Assembly (NCBI RefSeq): GCF_003473485.1
Contig: NC_053047.1
Coordinates: forward strand, 14,906,001 to 14,970,000
Direction of reading: 5' to 3'
Length of the DNA: 64,000 nucleotides
Source: Medicago truncatula
Lineage: Eukaryota > Streptophyta > Magnoliopsida > Fabales > Fabaceae
This document shows, piece after piece, positions 50,633-61,800 of the stretch. Position 1 is the stretch's first letter. Every line of letters begins with the position of its first letter. Below the pieces are notes generated by a model. That model did no database searches and had not been told where the DNA came from. It saw only the letters and a program-made list of their open reading frames with translations. The position numbers and the translations under genes are program-made.

Positions 50633-50722
50633 ACACACAAGAATTTCTTGTATATATATCTTTTACCACCACAACGCTTCCCAAACCCTACTTTGCTACT
50701 TATCTCTCTCTCTCTCTCAACG
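50633..50722 (+). promoter_or_regulatory. F-box gene 3 promoter end and 5' UTR
   Basis: A TATA-like CTTTATATACACAC (about 50,632-50,645) is followed by TTCCCAAACCCTACTTTGCT and a CT microsatellite just before the ATG at 50,723. The same leader (AAACCCTACTTTGCAACTT-type plus CT run) precedes the other F-box copies. This supports the internal ATG as the true start over the upstream in-frame ATG at 50,564. Confidence 0.55.
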
Positions 50723-51949
50723 ATGAAAGACTCAAGGAAGATGGTTACGATCAGTGACTTACCTGATGAATTATTATGTCACATACTCTCTTTTCTTCCC
50801 ACCAAAATCGCTTTCACTACCAGAGTTCTTTCGAAGCGGTGGACCCCACTTTTCCACTCACTCACCGTTCTTCGCTTCGACGATCAAACCGTGCATGACT
50901 ATGTCGCCTTCAATTGTTTCTGTGATTTTATAGATACACTCATGCTCTCTCCTCGTCTGTCAAACAAATTCATCAAAATATTTAGCCTTAAGTGTAGTTT
51001 TCTGTTCAGCGATTCTGATTGCCACATCTTCGATACATGGGTAGAAGCCGCCAAACGACGGTGTATCGAGGAATTTCATCTCTCCATGCATGGAAACATC
51101 TTGAATGACACAATTTTTACATGTCAAACCCTAGTTATTCTAAAACTTGATATGTTACAACTCAATGCTGAAAATTTATTTGTTGATCTTCCGAAACTCA
51201 AAACCCTACATTTGAGTTTTGTTCGTTTTAAAAATCAGAATGTTCTCCAACAACTTCTTAATGCTTCTCCCAACCTAGAAGATTTGAGGACTTATGATAT
51301 ATTGCATATGGAACATTACGAAAACAGTGTATTAGAAAGGGTTAAATCCATGTCACTGGCTAGGTTCGTTAGAACTGAAATCGGTGCAATAGATGTTCCT
51401 TATAATGTAGTTAAGAATGTTGAGTTTCTATCCATATATGATGCAGAAAGGATTATTTTTAAAAGCTTTCCGATGTTTCAAAACTTAATTCACATTAAAC
51501 TACAGTTTTATTGGTTCTTTCCTGGCTGGGATGGCATAGTACAATTTCTCCAACATTGTCCCAAGCTTCAAATTCTTTATATTAATAAGGTTTGTTGAGT
51601 AATATATTTGTTTAATCATTTGGTCTATTTTACATATATTTTGATAAATGTTTCTTTTCTTTTTTGACAGAGGAGCTCCAGCTTATCCAAGGAATGGAAA
51701 TACCCAAATTCGGTTCCTGAGTGTGTTTCGTTTCACCTCAGATCCTGTACAATTTTAAACTTTGAAGGCTTCTCGAGGAATCTTAGATTTGCATCATATA
51801 TTTTGCAGAATGCGAGGCTTTTACAAGATATGACAATCGACTTAACTACTAAGTCCTCAATAAACATGCTTTTGAAAAGGAGTCAAATTATAGAAGAATT
51901 ATCCTCTTGTCCAAGGATTTCTCCAGCATGTAAACTTTCATTGAAGTAA
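50723..51949 (+). CDS. F-box/LRR-repeat protein with FBD domain (copy 3)
   Basis: Exon 1 is 50723-51589 and exon 2 is 51671-51949 (TAA), with a GT-AG intron of 81 bases in phase 0; 381 aa, the same length as copy 2. The F-box is at the N-terminus (TISDLPDELLCHILSFLPTK, LSKRWTPLFHSLTVLRF), with LRR-like segments (LPKLKTLHLSFVRF, ASPNLEDLRTYD, FQNLIHIKLQF) and a C-terminal FBD (CVSFHLRSCTILNFEG, RLLQDMTIDL). It is expected to act in an SCF E3 ligase; the target is unknown. It is inverted relative to copies 1 and 2. Its 3' flank (GATGATGGTCTTTAGTATTG) matches the flank of copy 1, so the pair share an origin. An upstream in-frame ATG adds 53 hydrophobic residues with no conservation and is rejected as the start. 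No lesion is visible. Confidence 0.9.
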
Positions 51950-52279
51950 AAGTAGTAACTAGTTGTTTTTGATTAGTTTCATTTCTTATGATATGCAACC
52001 ATTTAGTTTGAACAACATTTAGTCTTCTAGTAAAATTAACAAGGATGATGGTCTTTAGTATTGATGTATTCTATTGTGGATCGATAACAATTCTGCTTGG
52101 ATGTTTTTAATTTATTTTGCTCTAATTTTGCGACAGACGGCAGCTTGAAGTTTGAACTTTGAACTCTAATTTTGACGACTAATTCAATTTTTAACCACAT
52201 CCCTATCTTCCTCTAATATATATATATAATATAATATTTTTGACACATAATATAATAATAATAATAATTTAATATAATG

Positions 52280-53340
52280 AGACTAAAGATGCTTTTTTTA
52301 CTTATATCTTTGTTTTATTTGTTTTGTTTATATTCTAAAAGTTTTAAGAATATTTGTTCTATTTTATTTTTAGGTAAATATTTGGCAGAAAAATAATTAT
52401 CAATAAGGTTTGTTTCAATTTATTTTGAAATATTCAAAAACATTTTGATGATATTTTAGTTAGTTTTCTTTGATAGGTTGCAAATCAATATCTCTTTGGC
52501 TGAAGTTCTTTCAGAATGAGGAATCATGTTTTCAAACTGGTTATTGTCATAGCAAGACTGCTTTTGAAGATAATCATTGAAAAGCATTCGTAAGAACTTT
52601 TTCAGAAATAGGTGTATTAGATTTAAACAAAGCATTTGCAATAGTGAACTTTTTCAGCTTTAACAAGCGCATGATCTTGACAAAATTTTCCATTCACAAA
52701 TACTGCATTTTCTCCCTATCCCTGACTCACACTCACTTTCTATTTCTAGTACTTTTTATGGAATGGATTTGTTTTCACAATAATTGCATTTACTTTCTGT
52801 ACACTTTGTGTGTGTCCATCTTTCGACCTGTATGACCGGCGATAGACATTTACAGGAACTCCAAGCTGAGATGCAGAATATCAATGTTGCTCTCAAACTC
52901 TTTCTAGATGATAATGCAACACATGATTTTGAAATTGATCACGAGTCCACTCTTGTTGCCCACTCTGACATTGAAACCAGTTGTTGCTTCAGTAAAAGTG
53001 TATAAATGTCAAGAAAATTACTCATTCAGAAGTGCAATTGAGACGAGAGAAGAAACGACGTTACCATTGTGATGAGACAAAAACTATATACTTTAGATCA
53101 CGGGCTTCCTGATGACTCGAATTGAGTTGCAGCAGTTGACCGTCATTTATCCTTTAATGTCCTTAAAGGATCTCATTGTATTGGTACCCTGCATTTTAAA
53201 GGCCAAAAACAGAAGTGGACATTAAAATCCTCTAGGATAGCGGTAGGTCCAATAACTTACTACATCCAAGGATAACTTAGTGCTTCAATCTTCTTATTCA
53301 ATCTTCATGTTCTTATAATAGGATCGCTTGATGACTTATA
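52280..53340. repeat. Composite repeat block (fourth copy)
   Basis: In order it holds the AATAATTATCAATAAGGTTT repeat, the LQINISLAEVL Athila-like piece, a segment matching 42,240-42,480 and 7,800-7,960 inverted, then GCCCACTCTGACATTGAAAC, and the four-copy repeat (52,990-53,340). The tRNA-Val section expected between GCTTCAGTAAAAGTG and TATAAATGTCAAG (near 52,995) is missing. Confidence 0.65.
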
Positions 53341-53399
53341 GGTCATGTGTTTCACTTTCAAGTTATATGACTTGTCAGTGGTAAAGGGGGAGTCCGTTT

Positions 53400-53790
53400 T
53401 TAATATGTGTCAGATTGGTTGGGGGGTGGATGGTGAGGCGTGGAGGTGGAGGTGGAGGCGGAGGTTGTATGCGTGGGAGGAGGAGATATTGGGGGAACTT
53501 ATTTTACTGCTTCATAATGTGTCTTTACAGGTTGACAAGGATGACAGATGGCTATGGACATTGGAAACATCTCAAACTTTCTCTGTTTGTGGTGTTTATA
53601 AGTTCCTGACAGCTCAACCTCAAGTAGATTCTCTTGTGGATGTTGCATCTCTTTGGCATAAGGATGTCCCCTTGAAGGTAGTGTTGTTTGCATGGCGGTT
53701 ATTCCAGGATAGGCTGTCTACAAAGGATAATCTTCTCCGACGTGGTGTTATAAACAATGCCTCCACGGCGTGTATGTCTGGGCGTGGCTC
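53400..53790 (+). mobile_element. LINE zf-RVT fragment
   Basis: The frame reads RRLYAWEEEILGELILLLHN, DDRWLWTLETSQTFSVCGVY, VASLWHKDVPLKVVLFAWRL and FQDRLSTKDNLLRRGVI, the standard linker and zinc-binding region of plant LINEs. It stops being LINE-like near 53,790 and is joined within about 30 bases to the 5' UTR of the F-box pseudogene. Other LINE parts are absent. Confidence 0.85.
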
Positions 53791-53859
53791 AGATGAAACG
53801 TCTATCACTGCAACGCATCGCAAACCCTACTTTAGCACTTCTCTCTCTCTCTCTCAACG

Positions 53860-54600
53860 ATGGAAAACTCAAAGAAGATGGATAGAATCAGTGACTTACC
53901 CGATGAATTATTATGTCACATACTCTCTTTTCTTCCCATCAAAATCGCTTTCACTACCACCCTTCTTTCAAAACCCTACATTTGAGACTTGTTCGTTTTA
54001 AAAATCAGAAAGTTCTCCAACAACTTCTTAATGCTTCTCCTAACCTAGAAGATTTCAGGATTTATCATACTGTATATATCGAAAGTTACAAAAACAGTGT
54101 GTTAAAAGGGTTTAAATCCATGCAATAGATGTTCCTTGCAATGTTGATTTTCCAAACCTAATTCACATTAAACTATGGTTTTATAGCTGGGATAACATAA
54201 TACAATTGCTCCAACATTGTCCCATGCTTCAAATTCTTTTCATTAAAAAGGTTTGCTGAGTAATATATTTGTTTGCTTGTTCTGCTTTAAATATATTTTA
54301 ATAAATGTTGCTTTTCATCCCTTTGACAGTGGAGGTACAGCTCATCCAAGGAATGGAAATGGCCAAATTCGGTTATTGAATGTGTTTCGTCTCACCTCAG
54401 ATCATGTACAATTTTAAACTTTGAAGGATCGGCAAATGACCTTCAATTTGCAAAATATATATTGCAGAATGCGAGGCTTTTACAAGATATGACAATTGAC
54501 ATTGACGTTACTACTAGCTCCTAAAATGGAATGATTTTGGAAAGGAGTCAAATTATAGAAGAATTATCTTCTTGTCCAAGGATATCTCCTGCATGTAAAC
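53860..54600 (+). pseudogene. F-box/FBD pseudogene (copy 4), internally deleted
   Basis: It starts well: MENSKKMDRISDLPDELLCH then ILSFLPIKIAFTTTLLSK. It then jumps to the middle LRR part (equivalent to LKTLHLRLVRFKNQ), losing about 370 bases and the frame, with a stop at once (KPYI*). A second deletion removes part of the SLAKLVRAE region near 54,125. Exon 2 from about 54,330 keeps the FBD (CVSSHLRSCTILNFEGSAND) but ends early at a TAA near 54,523. A long ORF (53,345-54,001) that fuses the LINE piece to this gene reads the F-box part out of frame. Confidence 0.9.
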
Positions 54601-54959
54601 TTTAATTTAAGTAAAAGTAGTTACTAGAAGTTTCAATGTTTTTCATTAGTTTCTATTCTTATGATATGCAATCATTTAGTATTGATGTATTGTAGGATGG
54701 ACTACCATTCTGGATCGATAACAATTCTGTTTGGATGCTTTAAATTTTATTTTGCTCTATTGCATTGAAAGTGAGAATTGTTCCAAGTAATTTTATTAGT
54801 TCATTACATAAGTGTAAGTTTACTCACAAGTAACCTTTCAGTGTTATTGTTTCTTCTCAAACCCTTAGGTTGTAAATTCTTCAAGTAGAAACCAATAAGC
54901 CGCAATTTAAAAACGTTGTTATTAATGGTATAGCACAATTGATAAATTTACAATTCTTT

Positions 54960-56032
54960 TAAGTGGATCCTCTACCTTGACTTTGTTGGATCCTCTCATT
55001 TCTTTGACCTTCATCTTTCTCTTTTAGTTGCATCTTGAAGAGTTACTCGGTGATATCTTTCTTCTTCTTGTGCTTCTCTTCATAAGCTTGCAAAGATCCT
55101 TGAAGTTTCTCTATTGTCATAGTCTCTAAATCTTTGGTTTCTTCAATTTTCTCAACAATATGCTCGAATTTGGGGTCTAATGATCGGAGTATCTTCTCCA
55201 TAATTCTCACATCTTCTAACTTTTCACTGTTTCTTTTTAATTGATTTGAGATAGAGATAACTCTAGAAAAATAGACTCTGACTCTTTCATATGCAAGGAT
55301 TCAAACTCGCCTCTTAAATTTGGAGACGTACCTTCTTTACCTTGTCTTCTCCTTGGCAAGAGGTTTTAAGCTTCTCCCATGCCTCCTTAGCGGATGTTGC
55401 ATTTGAAATTTTCTCGAACTCATCTTCATCCAATGCTTGGTAGATGAGGAAGAGAGCCTTTTTGTCTCTCTTTCTTGAATCCTTCAAAGTGTCTCTTTGT
55501 GCTTTAGTTAAGGAATCCTCATCTTGTGATTCCTTATAGCCTTTTTCAACAACCTCCCAAACATCATGTGCTCCAAGAAGAGCCATCATTTTGATGAAGC
55601 AATTATCATAGGTACTCCCTTTGAGAAGTGGAACTTGGAAGGATGCCGCTCCATTGACCGCCATAACTATGGAATAATTTATTCTCAGAACCTAAGCTCT
55701 GATACCACTTTGTTGGAAAAGGAGAAGATTATATTGAGAACTTTGTGAGGAATTTAGGATGAGAGAATATTTGAGAGAATAACAATTTCTATTTCTTGAG
55801 AGGATACTTTGATTCTTGTTTGCTTGCTTGATTTACAAATGACACGCTCTCCCCGTTTTATAGGCTCCAAGGGAGATTTCTAGACACATCATTGTATAAC
55901 TTTATACACACTTCAAGATAGTGTTCTACACACTTCTCTCAACTACATACATGAGAGTTCTACACACTTTTTTCAATGATATTTCTACCAACCTAGTTCT
56001 ATATGGCTCTAGAACTTTCTATGGGCCTAACA
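54960..56032 (-). mobile_element. Ty1/copia 5' part: LTR, PBS and gag
   Basis: On the minus strand, an LTR of about 322 bases (56032-55711; TGTTAGGC..TTCCAACA, with a TATAAAA box near 55,860) is followed two bases on by TGGTATCAGAGC (55709-55698), the primer-binding site for initiator tRNA-Met. Gag then starts with MAVNGAASFQ at 55,664: GSTYDNCFIKMMALLGAHDV, WEKLKTSCQGEDKV, and after a frameshift near 55,320, RVYFSRVISISNQLK, DPKFEHIVEKIEET and EKLQGSLQAYEEK. The frame decays by 54,960, and pol and the second LTR are absent. Confidence 0.88.
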
Positions 56033-56039
56033 CTTGGTT

Positions 56040-56480
56040 AGTCCAATGGACCAAATCAAGTTTATTATCCAAAGCCCAAACACCACGTTTGGCGAAGTTA
56101 CTTGCGACACATCCCTTCCCCACAAGGGGTGCACGGAGCGAAAGAGACTGGTTCAAACGAACCACAACATCTCTCTACACGTTCCCGCAATAAACTCTCT
56201 GGCGGTTACACTTCTCACGATTTTATAACTGCTAGAGCCAGGTGTGCCATTACAACAGCTCTACAGCCGTCCACCTCTATAAATAGGGCACTCAAAGCAG
56301 TCCCCAAGGTAGAATCTATCTCTTCCTCTAAACCCTCACTCTCTCTGATCTCTACTTACTTGAACGTCGGAGTGCCTGCAGATACACACCCCCCATCCGC
56401 TCCAAGTAGCATTTTGGCGCATTTCACCACCCCTCAAACCACCGCATTCAAAGCACCGGCAGTCACCTTCTCATCAGGTA
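56040..56480 (+). mobile_element. LTR fragment, probably Ty3/gypsy
   Basis: GC-rich compared with its flanks. A TATAAATAGGG promoter box (56,278) is followed by TCTAAACCCTCACTCTCTCT and a 3' section GTCGGAGTGCCTGCAG then ACACCCCCCATCC, a style seen in LTRs of large Tat/Ogre-type elements of legumes. The ORF 56,102-56,494 over it is a chance frame. The ends and target duplication were not found. It directly abuts the copia LTR at 56,032. Confidence 0.5.
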
Positions 56481-56489
56481 TGATCATAT

Positions 56490-57590
56490 TCTAAAAGTTT
56501 TAGAAAAATTTCTTCTATTTTAATTTTAGGTAAAATATTTGGAAAAAAATAATTATCAATAAGGTTTATTTTTACTGTGTTTTGTCAACAAATATTCCAA
56601 AACTTCACAAAGATTCCCTTAAAAAAAGAACTTCAAAATCATTTTTGTGGTATTTTAATTTTGATTTACTCAATGACCTCTTGTATTTAAAGGCCGGTTC
56701 AGTATCAAAACGGTAAAAAACGGTAACGTCCGCTATCATTAACTTTTTGTCGCGGCCTTTTTCTCGGTAACAGACCGTTTTTTAAAACTTTGTTACCTTT
56801 TCTAACTTCGTCCCTAACATAGCTCAAATACTACATGGTCTAGAACAGAAAAATATGTTATATATAAAGCACAAGAAAAACCGAAATGTAACATATTTAA
56901 GAACATTAAGCACCAAAAAAAGATACTTTATTTTTTCTCCTCTTGGACTAAAACTAGACATTTGCATACGTTGGAGAATTAAAACATAATGAACTCACTC
57001 ATATGAACAACAATCCCATCTTCAATGTATTGAAGAATCTCACAAGGAGTTCCAATCATTAAGCCAATTCAAGAATTTAACACTTCTTCAATTCTGCAAT
57101 GAAGTTTGATCGTATTACCTAACAAAATATTTTGAGTCTGACAAGTGCCACAAAAATTCATACAGCTGTGTATAAATTATTTCTAACGACAACTACTCTA
57201 TCACTTTTTTTGGTGTAATAATTAAACTCATAACCAAATACAGAAAGAATAGAGAAAATGATGATTATTAGAGAGCCAGCAAGACATAATATGGAAGCCA
57301 CAAAATTTGGAAGCTAATGCACTTTGGTTGAATTCCCAATCTAAATTAGATGCAAATAATATGTCTAAACAAAGTAAAGGATTATCCATAAACAATGAAA
57401 GTTAATAACTGATCAATCTAACAGAACAGCTCACAAGTCAAATTCCTAACAGAAATGTGAAAAAAATCCTGATGAATCTAAGATAAGGCTCCATAAACAA
57501 TGAAAGTTAATAATAACTGATCCAAAAGTAAAATAAGATCATTTCATTCATATATTTTTGTTGAAATTTGGGGCCTAACTCATCCTTACA
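56490..57590. other. Intergenic DNA with repeat copies
   Basis: 56,490-56,640 is another copy of the AATAATTATCAATAAGGTTT repeat. 57,230-57,330 matches 45,690-45,790. The rest is AT-rich and includes sequence resembling the 3' flank of the PABP genes (57,300-57,530), as expected downstream of the PABP pseudogene on the minus strand. Confidence 0.5.
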
Positions 57591-57621
57591 AAACCAGCTT
57601 GTAAAGTGAGGATTGCCTCCT

Positions 57622-57666
57622 CTTTATAAACTCTTCTCAAGAGTCTTGTCTATCCGATGTGGGACT
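57622..57666 (-). promoter_or_regulatory. snRNA-promoter-like USE plus TATA
   Basis: On the minus strand AGTCCCACATCG (57666-57655) fits the plant snRNA upstream sequence element RTCCCACATCG. TTTATAAAG (57630-57622) starts 36 bases after it, close to the spacing reported for polymerase II snRNA genes. No snRNA was recognised downstream. The sequence is part of a legume repeat that replaces the last codons of the PABP pseudogene. Confidence 0.4.
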
Positions 57667-57689
57667 TGGGTTTTTCCCAATTCGCGGAG

Positions 57690-58378
57690 AAACCTTGCGA
57701 AGGACTTCCATTGCCTCAGACACTTTTATCTTCAGTTCTTCAGGAGACTCAATCAGATGGATAACCTCTAACTGGTCCAATTCCAACAACATTCCTGTCA
57801 CCTTGGCTGTCTGATTGTTTGGTGTAAGACGACCCACAAGAGGATATAAATTTTCACCCAACATCTGTTCAACCAACAAATCAAAGAAAGTTATATTTAC
57901 CGTACCATGATATTGGCAACAATAAATTATAGTAATCAACACAATATTGCAAATCTTTAAAGAAAATTCAAAGATGTACATATAACTAGTAAACTTTTAC
58001 ATACCCGTGTTGATTTTCCCGAGTAGCAGACGCCAAAGATGGATTTATCGTTTGACCTTCAGAAACGGCAGATGGATCCACACCATTTCGACCATTACAC
58101 ATAAACCCTTGGTCGGTGTTGCGAGGTAGCATCTAGATTGAAAATGAAATTTTTCCAAATGTGAGGAATCAATTACTAGAAATTTTATTTACAAAACAAT
58201 GAAGCGCACACTTCAAGAATAAATACCTGGTTTTGCTGGACTTGTTGGAAGTTTCCAACTGGACGCATACCCATCCCGTGTCCAGGATGACCTTGCCTCT
58301 GAAGTTGGTATGGCAGGATGTAATTTGGAGCAACTGCAGATCGCATACCTGGTATCAATTGTTGCTGGTATCCGTATC
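57690..58378 (-). pseudogene. Truncated PABP pseudogene (copy D)
   Basis: Three 3' exons remain: exon 5 part (about 58378-58227; [32 protein letters not shown]), exon 6 (58132 to about 58010; MLPRNTDQGF, NGVDPSAVSEGQ) and exon 7 (57864 to about 57690; MLGENLYPLVGRLTPNNQTA, KVTGMLLELDQLEVIHL). Exon 6 has an internal deletion of roughly 20 codons and a 1-base loss before the donor. After exon 7 residue VLRKVS the sequence turns into a repeat. Nothing upstream of mid-exon 5 exists; the break is at about 58,380-58,420, where the inverted arm carrying copy C begins. Its closest relative in the window is copy A (LTPNNQTAKVTGMLLELD). Confidence 0.9.
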
Positions 58379-58620
58379 AAGTTGGTATGGGAGGATGTAT
58401 TTAGTTAGCATATTCATTAATTAATTGATTTAGAAAATAAGTGTATTAGGAAGCTTCCATCTGTGAGTGTATCAAAAAGTTTTTTTTTCCAATTTAACAT
58501 TTATGTGAAGGTCAACTCAACATGCAGCAAATAAAACAAAATAATACAGGAAAATAATACTTTTGTCAAAGTCAAGTCAAGTCAAATTGCGTCACAATTA
58601 AAAAATAAATAAAATAAAAT

Positions 58621-58891
58621 AAAACGCTGCTATTCGATTCAGCAAATTAGTCATATAAAATCCTTGTATCACACAACCTTATTCACTCCAAAGAAAACCA
58701 GTTCTTCCTTACAGTGTTGAAAGAAAACCAGAAAACCAATCCTTACAGTGTTGAAAGAAAACCAGAAAACCAGTTCTTCCTTACTGTAAGTTTTTTTTCT
58801 TCTCACTCTCTTTCTTTATTGTTTTTTTTTTTTTTAATTTTATTCACAATAAAAATGTTCTCTACTGTTACATTGTTTCAGTGTTGAAGCA
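58621..58891 (+). promoter_or_regulatory. PABP C promoter, duplicated leader and leader intron
   Basis: A TATA-like CATATAAAAT lies near 58,652. The leader then carries a tandem duplication of about 40 bases (two copies of CTTACAGTGTTGAAAGAAAA at about 58,708 and 58,741) that is single in copy B. A leader intron probably runs from ACT|GTAAGT (near 58,785) to TTTCAG (58,880), just before TGTTGAAGCAATGG. Confidence 0.65.
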
Positions 58892-61800
58892 ATGGCAGCA
58901 ATAGTTTCATCACCAAAGATCGTTGTTCCAGCAGCTTTGACCAGTGCTGGAAGATTTGAGAATTCTTCTTTGTACGTCGGTGATCTTCAAGGGAACGTAA
59001 ATGATGCGCAGCTGTATGATCTGTTCAGCCAGATTGCCCCTGTGATTTCTGTTAGGGTTTGCAGAGATCAGATGACGCAGTCATCTCTTGGATATGGCTA
59101 TGTTAACTACTCCAACGCTCGTGATGGTTTGTATTTCGAGTTTCATTCTTTTATTATGTGTTTTTTTGAATTCAATCTTTGGATCTTTGGATTATAATTT
59201 TTTTTTTTTTTTTGAGGAGGATCATATATTCTTGTTGGTGGAATGCATTGTGATTGTTTGAATACCTTATTGAATTTATTTTTTGTTTGGAGAGAAAAAG
59301 ATAAGGGTTAGGTTTTTCAAAACTTATTGCAAATCTTAATTAAATTTGATGACTATATATGATTACTAATGTACACTTATTTTTTCTGAAGTAGTAAAAG
59401 CCTAGTATTTATAATCATGTTTTTAAAGTTTTGGTTGTGTCTGAGATTCTTTCATATTTGTCATTTAAATCGTGGTAGAAATTCTTTGTTTGTGTTGAAA
59501 GTTGTTGTCAAGTAATACGTCTGCAATTGCGTTAATGAAGTGATTGTGGAAATATCATAAACCTTGGCATCGTGACTACTAAAGTTGTTAAGATTTTCCC
59601 AACTTGTTGCAATTCTTAATTGATTTTTATGACTCTAATTACAAAAGGAGTAAAGTAAATTCCTTTTTCTGAGTAAAACCCCAGTAATTAAATTATGTTT
59701 TTATGTCATGGTTAAGTCGGGATTCTTCAATCCCTATTTTAAATGTTATTAATCATTGGAGCCGTGTTACTAACATGCAAACATTAAAAATCTTAGTCAC
59801 AATTTCTGATGTGGCTATTCTTTGAAACCATGTTCAACGTCATTCATGATTTAAATCATTGTTGCGATCCTTGGTAAGGTAGAAAGTTGTTGTCAAAAAC
59901 GACTAATGCGGCTGCAATGTTGGCAATAGTCTATGCATCAATGGTAGTCAGTTCTGCAATAGTAATGTGACTGTGGAAATATCATAAACCTTGGCAACAT
60001 GACTACCAATGACGCGTAGGCTGTGTTTTAGAGTATTATTTTTATATTTGGTTACTGATTGGTTGAGTTGGGAAGTATATCATTCATATTCACAAATTAA
60101 TAATTAAAGCCCTACAATTGCGACCATCCCTAATTAAGGCAAACCAAATTGCAGCCAGCCCTGTAATCTGTCAACAGTTGTAACAGCTTAATTAAGTTGG
60201 GTTGAGGTGGTGGGTTTAGGCTCATATTGTCTATTGAACTGATAAGCTGATTTTGTGATGATGAGTTACGTTCGAAATTGAAGTGCATATTATATGACAA
60301 TGAATTTATTAATAAAAGAAAATGTGTTCAATTTATAAAAACATTGTTTTATCTATATTTGTTTCTTTAACTTCAAAAAATTTGTACTGCAGCTGCTAAT
60401 GCGATGAAGAGTTTGAACTATGTTACTCTGAACGGAAAGCCCATTCGTATTATGTTTTCTCATCGAGACCCTCTCATTCGTAAAACTGGATTTGCAAATC
60501 TGTTCATTAAGAATCTAGAAACATCAATAGATAACAAGGCATTGCATGAAACTTTTTCTGTTTTTGGAAATGTGCTTTCTTGTAAGGTTGCTATGGATAG
60601 CAATGGTCATTCTAAGGGACATGGTTTTGTTCAATTTGACAATGATCAGTCTGCAAAAAATGCTATTGAAAAGTTGGATGGCATGCTGATGAATGATAAG
60701 AAAGTTTATGTAGGGTATTTTGTTCGGCGTCAAGAAAGGTCATCACCTAAGTTCACTAATGTGTATGTGAAAAACCTTTCTGAATCATACACTGATGAGG
60801 ACCTTAAGCAGCTTTTCAACCCTTTTGGTGTAATAACAAGTGCTGTGATCATGAAACATGAAAATGGTAACTCTAAATGTTTTGGTTTTGTGAATTTCCA
60901 AAGCTCAGATTCAGCAGCTACTGCTGTTGAGAAGTTGAATGGGAGCACAACGAATGATGGGAAGGTTTTATTTGTCGGGAGGGCTCAGAAAAAATCGGAA
61001 AGGGAGGCAGAGTTGAAAGCTTTCTTTGAGCAAGAAAAGCTAAAAAGATATGAGAAATTACAAGGTGCTAATTTATACCTGAAAAACATTGATAAGAGTC
61101 TTAATGAAGAAAAACTGAAGGAGCTGTTTTCTGAGTTTGGAACAATAACATCTTGCAAGGTATATACTCCATGGTTGTGTGTAACATGCATTTGTGTCAT
61201 TACTCACTTCATAATTATTTGAATATCTGAAAGTATAACTGCATTTAATATGTTTCTTCAGGTAATGTCTGATGCTCGTGGACGCAGCAAGGGCGTCGGT
61301 TTTGTTGCTTTTACTACACCTGAGGAAGCGAGCAAAGCTGTATGTCGTTTGTTATTTGGTTAAAAAAGATTTTGCACAGCCTTTTTTATGAGATGCTTGA
61401 TTTGTATTATGTTTTTTTTAGATCAATGAAATGAATGGGAAGATGATTGGACAGAAGCCAGTATATGTTTCTGTGGCCCAACGCAAAGAAGAAAGGAAAG
61501 CTCAATTGCAGGTAAAACTTGTCTTTTATCTTGTAAATATATTATTTAAATTGACCTCGTAATTTAAATATGGATAAATCAATTACAATTTGATTTGTAT
61601 ACAACATAAATTTTTCTTTGTAGTTTTCATTTGTAGCATTGATTTAGTAATAAGTTATCAATTTCCTATTTTTGTTCATATGATGGTCTTTCAGAAACAT
61701 GCTTACTTTCATTTTTTTTGGTTTTCGATCTTTAACAAATTTAGTCTTTCTTACATTGTATTTTGTACAAATTCAACAGTTAGATTCACAAGCTTGTGTA

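Noticed and set aside
50564-50722. Upstream in-frame ATG as start of F-box copy 3
   Set aside because: The extra 53 residues correspond to promoter, TATA region and CT-rich leader. The paralogues start at the position equivalent to 50,723.
56102-56494. 130-codon ORF as a novel protein
   Set aside because: It lies wholly in an LTR-like sequence with a TATA box in its middle and shows no domain.
60524-60948. Conserved antisense ORFs over PABP exon 2 (also 35,011-35,435)
   Set aside because: They are identical between copies only because the coding strand is identical. They have no domain and disappear in copy A.
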